A program made the position numbers and the translations under genes. Below, piece by piece: positions 1 to 8,445 of a DNA stretch of 64,000 bases. This stretch comes from Acidobacteriota bacterium (GTDB lineage Bacteria; Acidobacteriota; Blastocatellia; Pyrinomonadales; Pyrinomonadaceae): contig JAIVJI010000003.1 in the NCBI GenBank assembly GCA_020200135.1, positions 1 through 64,000 on the forward strand. Reading direction: 5' to 3'. Below the pieces are notes generated by a model. It worked only from the letters and a program-made list of their open reading frames with translations, did not search any database and was not told where the DNA came from. Positions within the stretch are counted from its first letter, which is position 1; every line of letters begins with the position of its first letter.

Positions 1-3000
1 GTTGGTGAGCGCGGCGGTCAGGCCGAGGTCGTCGAGCGCCGTCGGCCTCAGCTCCCAGGCGAGGAAGTCCACCTCGGAGTCGATGCTCTCGGCGAGCGCC
101 TGCACCTCCTCGACGCGCTCGCGCGACTGCCCGTCCTGCCCGCAGGACTCGCGGAGCGCGGCCAGCTTCAGGCGCAGCGCGGTCAACTGCTGACCCAACT
201 GGTCGTGCAGGTCGCGCGAGATGCGGCGGCGCTCGTCCTCCTGCGCGGTGACGAGCTGGCCGACGAGGTTGCGGGCGTGCTCCTCGGCCGCGCGCCGCTC
301 CTTCACCTCCCTGAGCATCGTCTCGACGGTCTGCTGTAGCGCGTCGGTGCGTGCGCCGACGCGCTGCTCCATCTCGTCGTGGGCGCGGCGCAGCTCCTGG
401 TCGGCGCGCTCCCGCTCGGTGAGGTCGCGCGCCACCTTGACGAAGCCCGAGTCGGGCGAGCCGTCGAGCTGCGAGAGCACGCCCGAGGCGTAGAAGCGCG
501 AGCCGTCATTGCGAACGTGCCAGCGCTCGTCGGCGGCGCGCCCATGCTCGCGCGCGCGGCGCAACTCCTCCTCGGGGACGCCCCGCGCCCTGTCCTCGGG
601 CGTGAAGAGGATGGAGCTGTGGCGGCCGACGATCTCGTCCGCGGTGAAGCCGAAGATGCGCTCGGCGCCGTAATTCCAGGCCTCGACGTGTCCGCCGGCG
701 TCCATCGAGAGGATGGCGAAGTCCTCGACGCTGTCCACGAGCGCGCGCATGTGCCCCTCGGAGCGGCGCAGCGCCCGCTCCGCCCGCCGGCGGTCGTCGA
801 TGTCCTGCACGATGAGGATGGCGTGCGTCGGGCGCCCCCTCCGGTCGCGGATGAGCGAGCCGGTGATGAGCGCCCAGACCGGCGCGCCGTCCCTGCGGAC
901 GAGCCGCATCTCGGTCGCGTACTCGGGCAGGTCGCCGCCGAGCAGCGAGTCGAAGAGCGCGACGCCCGACGCGCGGTCGTCCGGGTGCGTCAGCTCGCCG
1001 AGCGTCCTGCCGAGCAGCCCCTTCGGCTGGTAGCCGAGCAGCCCGGACAGCCGGTCGTTGGCGTTGAGGAACCGCCCCGATTCGAGGTCGGCCTGCGCGA
1101 TGCCGACGACCGCCAGCTCGAAGATGGCGCGGAACTCCGACTCGGTCTTGTGGAGCGCCTCCTCGTACCGCTTCAGCTCGCTGATGTCGATGAAGGAGAT
1201 GACGACGCCGATGATGCGGTCTTCGGCCGAGCGGTAGGGCGAGACGCGCATCAGGCGCCAGCGCCCGTCGCGCGTCGCGACCTCCTGCTCGTGCGTGACC
1301 AGCGAGTCGAGGACGTGCGCGACCACGTCGGTCAGTTCGCCGTCGGCGAACTGACCGGCGATGTCGGAGAGCGGGCGCCCCACGTCGGCCGGGATGATGT
1401 TGAAGATGTCGCGGGCGCGCGGCGTGAAGAGCCGGATGCGCAAACTGCGGTCGAGGAAGACGGTGGCGATCTCGGTCGAGTCGATGAGGTTCTGGAGGTC
1501 GCTGTTGGTCTCGCGCTGCTCCTCGATCTTGCTCTTGTACTCCTGGTTGACGGTGGAGAGCTCCTCGTTGAGCGACTGCAACTCCTCCTTCGAGGTCTCC
1601 AGCTCCTCGGCCGTCGAGCGCAGCTCCTCGTTCATCGCCTGCAACTCTTCGTTCGAGGCGCGCAGCTCCTCATGCTGCACCTCGTACTGCTCGACGGTCG
1701 AGCGCAGGTCCGCCTTGACGTGCGTCAGCTCCTCTTCGAGCCGGCGTGCGGGCGTGTCGGGGGCGCTGATGACCGTGGCGTCGGCGGGGGCCGGTGTGGC
1801 CTCGGCCAGCCGCTCGAAGATGACGAGGAAGAAGCCGCGCGCCGTGTCGTCGGACGCCGTCACGGGGCGGACGTGGATTTTGACCGACTCCGTGCGGTCG
1901 CCGACCCCGACGACCAGGGGCGGCACCTCGACGTTCGCCCGGTGCTGGGCGGCGTGGAAGAGGGCGCTGCGGAGTTCGAGCCGCAGCTCGGGGCTGGCGA
2001 CCGCGAGCAGGTTGTGCGTCGGCTCGCCGCCCGGCAGCGCGAGGTAGCGTCCGGCCGAATCCGAGAGGTGGACGATCTCGTAGTCGGCGTTGACGAGCAC
2101 CGACGGCGGCGCGTACACCTCCAGCAGCCGCCGGTGCAGTTCGATGTACGAGAGCCGCTCGCGCATGCCCAGCTCCAACCGGAACTCGGCGGGCGCCGGC
2201 CGGGCGAAGGCCGCGGCGGGGTGCAGCGTCGCGGGCGAAAGCATCGGGGGCGGGACGCGCGGGCCGGCCGCCCGCGCCTGGAAGGCGTCCTCGTCGATGT
2301 CGGAGGCGAAGACCTGGATGGAGGGCGGGGTGGCGAGCGTCTCGGCGTGCTCCATGAGCAGCATCGCGACCGAGTACGCCTCCTCGCCCGTGGCGCAGCC
2401 CGCCACCCAGACGCGCACGAACCCGCCCGCCCCCTTGTTCTCGAAGAGCCGCGGGATGACGTTCCGCTCCAGCGACTCGAAGGCGCTGCGGTCGCGGAAG
2501 AAGTTCGTCACGCTGATGAGCAGGTCTTTGAGGAGCGCGCGCGTCTCCTCCGGGTGTTCGCGGATGTAGGTGGCGTACTCGACCACGTCGGCCGCCTGCG
2601 TGACGGTGACCCGCCGCTCGATGCGGCGGCGCACGGTGGGGCGCTTGTAGCTCGTGAAGTCGTGCCCGGTCCTCAGCCGGAGCTGCGTGATGATGACGGC
2701 CAGCGCCCCCTCCTCGGCCGCCTGCTCGTCCTTCCCGGCCGGCTCGTCCGGCGGCGCCGCCACCGCGTCCGGCCCGGCCGCCAGAATGTCTCTGAGCTTG
2801 TCGCGGTAGTAGACGAGTCGCTCGGGCATCTCGGCTACGGGGAGCACCATGTCCACCAGCCCCGTGGCGATGGAGCTGCGCGGCATGTCCGGGTACTCGG
2901 CCTCCTCCGGCTCCTGCACGATGGCGACGCCGCCCCGCTCCTTCACGCACTTGAGCCCCATCGAGCCGTCCGCGCCCGTTCCCGAGAGCACCACGGATGC

Positions 3001-3411
3001 TGCGCGCGCCCCGTGCGTCTCGGCCAGCGTGCGGAAGAAGATGTCCACGGGCGCGCGGCGCTCCTCGACGCGCGTCATCTCCGAGAGGACGAGCGAGCCG
3101 TCCACGACCGAGAGGCTCTTGTTCGGCGGGATGACGTAGACGTGGTCGGGCGCGAGCTTGACAGACTCGGTCACCTGCGTGACCGGCATCTGCGTGCTCG
3201 TCTGCAAGACCTCGGCCAGCCGGCTCTCGTGCTCGGGCGAGAGGTGGAGGATGACGACGTAGGCCATCCCGCTCCCCTCGGGGACGTGCTCGAAGAACTC
3301 CCTGAAGGCGCGGATGCCGCCGGCCGAGGCCCCGAGCGCGACGACCATGAACCCGTCGCCCGCGTCCGGCGCCGGACGCGCGGCGCCGTTGCCGTCTGGG
3401 GTGCTGCTCAT
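1..3411 (-). CDS. CheB-CheR-PAS hybrid sensor kinase (HisKA_3 type), 3' end truncated by window edge
   Basis: Minus frame from ATG at 3411 (MSSTPDGNGAARPAPDAGDGFMVVALGASAGGIRAFREFFEHVP...LSGTGADGSMGLKCVKERGGVAIVQEP) is CheB-like; it stays open to base 1, where it reads EDERRRISRDLHDQLGQQLTALRLKLAALRESC, a HisKA_3 dimerisation motif. Not in the supplied ORF track because it lacks a stop in the window. Confidence 0.88.
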   Translation of the reverse strand, partial: MSSTPDGNGAARPAPDAGDGFMVVALGASAGGIRAFREFFEHVPEGSGMAYVVILHLSPEHESRLAEVLQTSTQMPVTQVTESVKLAPDHVYVIPPNKSLSVVDGSLVLSEMTRVEERRAPVDIFFRTLAETHGARAASVVLSGTGADGSMGLKCVKERGGVAIVQEPEEAEYPDMPRSSIATGLVDMVLPVAEMPERLVYYRDKLRDILAAGPDAVAAPPDEPAGKDEQAAEEGALAVIITQLRLRTGHDFTSYKRPTVRRRIERRVTVTQAADVVEYATYIREHPEETRALLKDLLISVTNFFRDRSAFESLERNVIPRLFENKGAGGFVRVWVAGCATGEEAYSVAMLLMEHAETLATPPSIQVFASDIDEDAFQARAAGPRVPPPMLSPATLHPAAAFARPAPAEFRLELGMRERLSYIELHRRLLEVYAPPSVLVNADYEIVHLSDSAGRYLALPGGEPTHNLLAVASPELRLELRSALFHAAQHRANVEVPPLVVGVGDRTESVKIHVRPVTASDDTARGFFLVIFERLAEATPAPADATVISAPDTPARRLEEELTHVKADLRSTVEQYEVQHEELRASNEELQAMNEELRSTAEELETSKEELQSLNEELSTVNQEYKSKIEEQRETNSDLQNLIDSTEIATVFLDRSLRIRLFTPRARDIFNIIPADVGRPLSDIAGQFADGELTDVVAHVLDSLVTHEQEVATRDGRWRLMRVSPYRSAEDRIIGVVISFIDISELKRYEEALHKTESEFRAIFELAVVGIAQADLESGRFLNANDRLSGLLGYQPKGLLGRTLGELTHPDDRASGVALFDSLLGGDLPEYATEMRLVRRDGAPVWALITGSLIRDRRGRPTHAILIVQDIDDRRRAERALRRSEGHMRALVDSVEDFAILSMDAGGHVEAWNYGAERIFGFTADEIVGRHSSILFTPEDRARGVPEEELRRAREHGRAADERWHVRNDGSRFYASGVLSQLDGSPDSGFVKVARDLTERERADQELRRAHDEMEQRVGARTDALQQTVETMLREVKERRAAEEHARNLVGQLVTAQEDERRRISRDLHDQLGQQLTALRLKLAALRESCGQDGQSRERVEEVQALAESIDSEVDFLAWELRPTALDDLGLTAALTN

Positions 3412-3572
3412 GAATACCTTTCGACTTAAAAAAAACCGCGGTGGCGGCGGGCGGCCGGCGCCCGCCGTGTATGGTCAAAAGCGGGTTCGGGGAGTATCAT
3501 CAACCCGTTAAAGAATAAAGCTCGCGGATTCGAGGGGGCGCGCCTCTGGGCGCCGCCGTGGAGGGTTCGAGA

Positions 3573-4601
3573 ATGCCGGGTAGAGACATCGTCGTCGTCG
3601 GGACTTCCGCCGGGGGCGTCGAGGCGCTCAGAGAGCTCGTGGGCGGACTGCCCGCGGACTTCCCCGGCTCCGTCTTCATCGTCATGCACACCGCGCCCGA
3701 CTCGCCGGGAGTGCTGGCGCAGATACTCGCCCGCGCCGGGAAGCTTCCCGCCGCCGCCGCCTCGAACCGCGAGCGCGTGCGCCCCGGCCGTGTCTACGTC
3801 GCGCCGCCCGACATGCACCTGCTGCTTGAGCCGGGGCTGATGCGGCTCACGCGCGGGCCGAAGGAGAACCGCTTCCGCCCCGCCGTAGACCCGCTCTTCC
3901 GCTCGGCCGCGGCCGTCTACGGGCCGCGCGTCACCGGGGTCATCCTGACGGGGGGCTTAGACGACGGGACTTCGGGGCTGTGGGCGGTCAAGCGTCTCGG
4001 CGGCGTCGCGGTCGTGCAGGACCCCGAGGAGGCGTTCATGCCCTCGATGCCGCAGAGCGCGCTCGAACAGGTGGAGGTGGACTACACGCTGCCGCTCGCG
4101 GAAATCGCCCCGCTGCTGTCGCGGCTCGCGGGCACGTCCGTCGCGGAGCAGGGAGGTTATGAAGTGCCCGAGGAGTTGAACATCGAGGTGAAAATCGCCA
4201 TGGAGGACAACGCGCGGGACTTGGGCCTGGCGCGGCTGGGTTCGCCCTCGGTCTTCACCTGCCCGGAGTGCCACGGCACGCTCCTCCAGTTGAAGGAGAA
4301 CGACCGGCCGCGCTACCGCTGCCACACCGGACACGCCTACTCCTCCGACAGCCTGCTCTCGGAACTGACCGAGTCGGTCGAAGATACCCTGTGGAGCGCC
4401 ATCCGCTCCATCGCCGAGAGCGCGATGCTCATGCGCCACATGGCCGAGCACGTCGGCGAGTCGGACGCCCCCGCGGCCGCGCGCTTCCTTGAGAAGGCGC
4501 GCGAGGCCGAGCGGCGCGGCGAGATCGTCCGCCGCGCCGTCTTCGACCACGAGAACCTCAGCGAGGAGAAGGTGGCCGAGGCCGCCGACGCCGTGAAATG
4601 A
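3573..4601 (+). CDS. CheB-type protein-glutamate methylesterase with C-terminal zinc-ribbon-like segment
   Basis: MPGRDIVVVGTSAGGVEALRELVGGLP...GVILTGGLDDGTSGLWAVKRLGG; no N-terminal REC domain; C-terminus has CPECHG...YRCHTGHAYS. Confidence 0.88.
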   Translation: MPGRDIVVVGTSAGGVEALRELVGGLPADFPGSVFIVMHTAPDSPGVLAQILARAGKLPAAAASNRERVRPGRVYVAPPDMHLLLEPGLMRLTRGPKENRFRPAVDPLFRSAAAVYGPRVTGVILTGGLDDGTSGLWAVKRLGGVAVVQDPEEAFMPSMPQSALEQVEVDYTLPLAEIAPLLSRLAGTSVAEQGGYEVPEELNIEVKIAMEDNARDLGLARLGSPSVFTCPECHGTLLQLKENDRPRYRCHTGHAYSSDSLLSELTESVEDTLWSAIRSIAESAMLMRHMAEHVGESDAPAAARFLEKAREAERRGEIVRRAVFDHENLSEEKVAEAADAVK

Positions 4602-4607
4602 CTTTCC

Positions 4608-4985
4608 TCACCCGGTCGTGAGGCGCGCGATTAGTTTGTGGAGCTGCGTGGAGTCTTCCATGTAGGTCACCCACTCGCCCTCGCCCTCGCGCACGTCCGT
4701 GCCTTCGAGGCCGTCCCCGTACTTCTCCGCGATGACGACGACCGGCGTCGAGCCGTCGAGCGCGTTGAGCCGCTTGACGCGCCGCGCGGCCGCGAACGCC
4801 TCCCCGGTCGTCTTGCCAACGAGGTTGACCAGAATCAGGTCGGCGCGCGCGCAACCCGCCGCGAGCCAGTCGCGCGCCGACGCCTCGTCCACGGCCACCA
4901 GCACCTCGTAGCCCTCGCGCCGGAGGTTATGCCGAAGTATCGGCCGCGCGTCGTCGTCCTCCTCGATCAGTAGAATCGTTGCCAT
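4608..4985 (-). CDS. Single-domain response regulator (REC)
   Basis: 125 aa MATILLIEEDDDARPILRHNLRREGYEVLVA...LILVNL...PVVVIAEKYGDG; REC-like pattern. Confidence 0.75.
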   Translation of the reverse strand: MATILLIEEDDDARPILRHNLRREGYEVLVAVDEASARDWLAAGCARADLILVNLVGKTTGEAFAAARRVKRLNALDGSTPVVVIAEKYGDGLEGTDVREGEGEWVTYMEDSTQLHKLIARLTTG

Positions 4986-5168
4986 CGTGCAGACCCCTTG
5001 TTCGTACGCTCCGAGACATTTTCCCGCCGGGGGGAATAATTGTGTTAATAATCTACACGACCACGAGCCGATTGAAAAACAACCCTCGCACGCCGCGGCT
5101 CCCCCGCGTTCAGGCGCGAAGCCCGCACGCGCGCCGCCCGGCGACGATGACCCAGAAGGGAACTCCCG

Positions 5169-5885
5169 ATGTCAACGAGCGCACTAGACCGGCTCGCCGA
5201 GAACAGGCTGCTGGCGCTTCTGCCGGCGGCGGAGCTTGACGCCATGCGCCGCCACGCCGAGGTCGTCTCGCTCCGCCACGGCCACCACGCCATCGTCCCC
5301 GACGAGCCGATACGCGACGTCTACTTCCCTCTGACCTGTCTGCTCTCGATGGTGACGACGATGGAGGACGGCTCGACCGTCGAGTCCGGCTCCATCGGGC
5401 GCGAGGGCATGTCGGGCATCCCCGTCGTCCTCAACGCCGGGCAGACGACGATGCCGACCTTCTGCCAGATACCCGGCGACGCCGTCCGCCTCCGCGCGGA
5501 GATTTTGAAGGAGTCCTACGAGCGAAGCTGTGAGGCGCGCCGCACCCTCAACCGCTACGTCCACACGGTGGTCGTCGTCGGCTCGCAGTCGGCGGCGTGC
5601 AACGCGCTGCACCGCGTCGAGGCGCGGACGTGCCGGTGGCTGCTGATGTCGAGCGACGGGGTGGCCTCCGACGTGGTGAACCTGACGCAGGAGTACCTGG
5701 CCGCGATGCTCGGCGTAAGAAGGCCGGGCGTGACCGAGGTCGCGGGCAAGCTCCGCGCCGAGGGGCTCATCGACTACAGCCGCGGGAACGTCCGCATCGT
5801 AGACCGCGCCGGGATGGAGCGGCTCGCCTGCGAGTGCTACGGCCGCGTCAAGGGCGAGTACGAGCGGCTGTTCGGCGGGGCGTAG
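5169..5885 (+). CDS. Crp/Fnr family transcriptional regulator
   Basis: cNMP-like N-terminus and C-terminal HTH (LTQEYLAAMLGVRRPGVTEVAGKLRAEGLIDYSRGNVRIVDR). Confidence 0.85.
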   Translation: MSTSALDRLAENRLLALLPAAELDAMRRHAEVVSLRHGHHAIVPDEPIRDVYFPLTCLLSMVTTMEDGSTVESGSIGREGMSGIPVVLNAGQTTMPTFCQIPGDAVRLRAEILKESYERSCEARRTLNRYVHTVVVVGSQSAACNALHRVEARTCRWLLMSSDGVASDVVNLTQEYLAAMLGVRRPGVTEVAGKLRAEGLIDYSRGNVRIVDRAGMERLACECYGRVKGEYERLFGGA

Positions 5886-8281
5886 GGCAGTTCGGAAAGT
5901 AAGAAGGGGCGGGGGCGCGGCTTACCAGTTGTAAGCTTGATCTCGAAGGGCGTCTTGGGGCCGTAGGCCATGACGGTGCCGCTGGCCCACTGGTTGCCCC
6001 CGAAGTTCATCACCAGCGGGAGCGGCATGAACCACGTCTCCGGCACGTTCTCCTGGTAGACGTTCCCGCTGACGACGGCCTTGCCGTCCGGCGCGTCCTG
6101 GATGCGGTACTCGACCTTGTAAGACGGCAGCCCCGTCTGGTAGACCCACTGGCTGAAGAACCAGTTGAGGTCGCGCAGCTTGTACCGCTGCGCGATGGGC
6201 GTGCGCGCGAAGTGCTCGTTGGCGACCGCGCGGAAGTCGTCGGTCGAGGCGTAGCCGTCGCGGTGGCGCGCGACGAAGTCGGTCATCATGTCGAAGAACG
6301 CCTTGTCGTCGCCGGAGGCGGGGTTGGCGAAGAGGAAGTGGAGCATCCGCAGGACGAGCGCGCCCTTGCTGTAGATGAGCGTCTGGTAGGCGCCGTACGT
6401 CTTGCTCGTGTTCAGGCGGTGGCCGAGGATGATGGGCCCCACGTCGTTGAGCCGCCCCTTGCCGAGCCCCGTCTTCGTCACCGGCGGGTCGCGCAGCGCA
6501 CGCCGCATGTCGTTGACGAGGTCGGTGCGCGCGTCCATGCTCTCGCGCAAGCCGGTGTAGAGCACGCCCGAGTACTCGGCGAACCCCTCGCTCAGCCACT
6601 GGTCGCGGTACGAGCGCCAGAGGACGACGTCGCCCCACCACTGGTGCGCCGTCTCGTGCGCGATGAAGGCGTAGGTGTGCTTGTTGGCGCGGTCGGCGGG
6701 CGGAATCATCAGCAGGCCGGGCAGCCCCTGGCCGAAGCCGAAGGGGTGGAAGGCCGCGCTGAAGACCGGGTACGGGTACTTGCCGAAGAGCACGCTGAAG
6801 TAGCGCAAGGAGTTGTCCATCTCGGCGAGGATGAAGTCCTCCTTGATGGCGGCGTACGAGCCGGGCAGCGAGTTGAACTCGACGGGGATGGGGTCGCCGC
6901 CCCTGTCCCACTTGACCATCTGCGTGTGGCGCTGGAAGGGCCCTATCGCGAAGGTCACGAAGTCGATGGGGTGCTCCATCCGGTAGCGCGTCACCATCAG
7001 GTCCTTGTCCTCCGGGGACGGCTCTTCGGAGAGGCGCAGGCCGACGCTGGCGACGCGCCGGTTCTTGCGGTGGCGGAAGGTGAGCTCGTATTGGGCGCGG
7101 TCGAAGTTGTCGTGGCGCGGGTACCAGTCCGTGTTCGAGAGCGGGTAGAAGCAGTCGCGCACGAAGTCCGAGCCGCCCAGGAAGTCGCCCTCGAACTCCA
7201 ACTCGAACTCGACCGGCTGTCCCGCTTCGAGCGCCTTCGGGAGGAAGACGGTCAGGCCGCCCTCCCAGTCCTCCTGCGCGGCCGACGCCTCGGCGCCGCC
7301 CACGCGCGCCGCCTTCAGACGCATCTGCTTCTTCAGCCTCATGCTCTCGAAGTCGGGCAGCGACTCGCCTATCTGGAACGGGACGGCGCGCAGCCCCGCG
7401 GCGCGCGACTGCGCCCTGATGCGCGCGCGGAGCCGCAGGCGTGCGGCGGGGTCGCGCAGGTCGGCCTCCATGTCGTAGTGCGTCGCGTCGATGAGCGCGT
7501 TCATGTCCGAGTAGGCGACCGAGCGTCGCGCGTAGTCTTCGAGCGAGTAGAAGGCCATCCAAATCTCGTTGCCGAAGACGGTGTCCTGGTACTTGACGAG
7601 GAGCCCCTTCTCGCCGCCGTTGAGCCCGAAGTGGGCGACGGGGATGCGGGTCTGGTGGTCGAGGACGAGGCTGAAACGGCCGCGCCGTCCGCCGTCGAAG
7701 CTGGCGAAGAAGAAGCCGGGCCGCTCGCCGTTCAGGATCGAGAGCGCGAGCCGCGAGGCCAGGTTCGCGCCGGTCTCCTTCAGCACGCGCGCGTCGGTCT
7801 CCGCCGCCAGCTTCTCGGCGCGCGGGTTCGCGGCGCCCTCCTGCCGGTTCTTCCCGACGACCTCGAAGGTGTCGTCCGTGAACCGCAGCACCGCCGTCTT
7901 GAAGTCCGACTCGACGGCGGCGGCCGCGTCGGCGCCGAGCAGACGCCTGACGTTCTCGCGCTCGAAGTCGCTCGGCGGAACCTCCAGCCGGAACTTCCCC
8001 TCGCCGATGAAGACGGCGCAGGTCACGCGCCCCTCGACCGGCGCGGCGAAGTGGAAGGCGCCGTCGAAGGTCATCTCGGCGCGGTCGCGCTTGAGCACGA
8101 GCCCGCGCGCCTCGGCCACCCCGCCCGTGAGCGCGGCGGCCTTGAGTCGCTCGTACAAGTCCTTGCCCTTCGCCGAGGCGTCGTCCTGCGCGGAGGCGGA
8201 CGGGGCGGCAGCGAAGGTCGCCGCGAGAAGCGCGAGCGCGCACAGCAGCCGGCGCCCGTCAGAAAGTCTTTGGTTTGTCAT
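5837..8281 (-). CDS. M1 family metallopeptidase (secreted); C-terminus appears altered
   Basis: Signal peptide MTNQRLSDGRRLLCALALLAATFAAAPSASAQ; HETAHQWWGD zinc motif; start ATG at 8281. Converges with and overlaps the Crp gene 3' end. Confidence 0.85.
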   Translation of the reverse strand: MTNQRLSDGRRLLCALALLAATFAAAPSASAQDDASAKGKDLYERLKAAALTGGVAEARGLVLKRDRAEMTFDGAFHFAAPVEGRVTCAVFIGEGKFRLEVPPSDFERENVRRLLGADAAAAVESDFKTAVLRFTDDTFEVVGKNRQEGAANPRAEKLAAETDARVLKETGANLASRLALSILNGERPGFFFASFDGGRRGRFSLVLDHQTRIPVAHFGLNGGEKGLLVKYQDTVFGNEIWMAFYSLEDYARRSVAYSDMNALIDATHYDMEADLRDPAARLRLRARIRAQSRAAGLRAVPFQIGESLPDFESMRLKKQMRLKAARVGGAEASAAQEDWEGGLTVFLPKALEAGQPVEFELEFEGDFLGGSDFVRDCFYPLSNTDWYPRHDNFDRAQYELTFRHRKNRRVASVGLRLSEEPSPEDKDLMVTRYRMEHPIDFVTFAIGPFQRHTQMVKWDRGGDPIPVEFNSLPGSYAAIKEDFILAEMDNSLRYFSVLFGKYPYPVFSAAFHPFGFGQGLPGLLMIPPADRANKHTYAFIAHETAHQWWGDVVLWRSYRDQWLSEGFAEYSGVLYTGLRESMDARTDLVNDMRRALRDPPVTKTGLGKGRLNDVGPIILGHRLNTSKTYGAYQTLIYSKGALVLRMLHFLFANPASGDDKAFFDMMTDFVARHRDGYASTDDFRAVANEHFARTPIAQRYKLRDLNWFFSQWVYQTGLPSYKVEYRIQDAPDGKAVVSGNVYQENVPETWFMPLPLVMNFGGNQWASGTVMAYGPKTPFEIKLTTGKPRPRPFLLSELPYAPPNSRSYSPLTRP

Positions 8282-8445
8282 GAGGGTTTTCAGCCTTCGG
8301 CTAAGGGTCGGGGAGTCCGGACGGCGTGTAAAGTAACTTCTGCGGCGCGCCGGGTCAAGCGAAGCCGCGCGCCCCGAGGGCGACGGCGCTTGCCATCTCG
8401 GGCGGAGGTGGTAATCTCCAAAGTGGCCGGAATGGGACAGCCCCG

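Noticed and set aside
379-3429. 1016-aa plus-strand ORF and the 1670..3478 minus ORF
   Set aside because: Both are shadows of the CheB-CheR-PAS kinase read in the correct minus frame.
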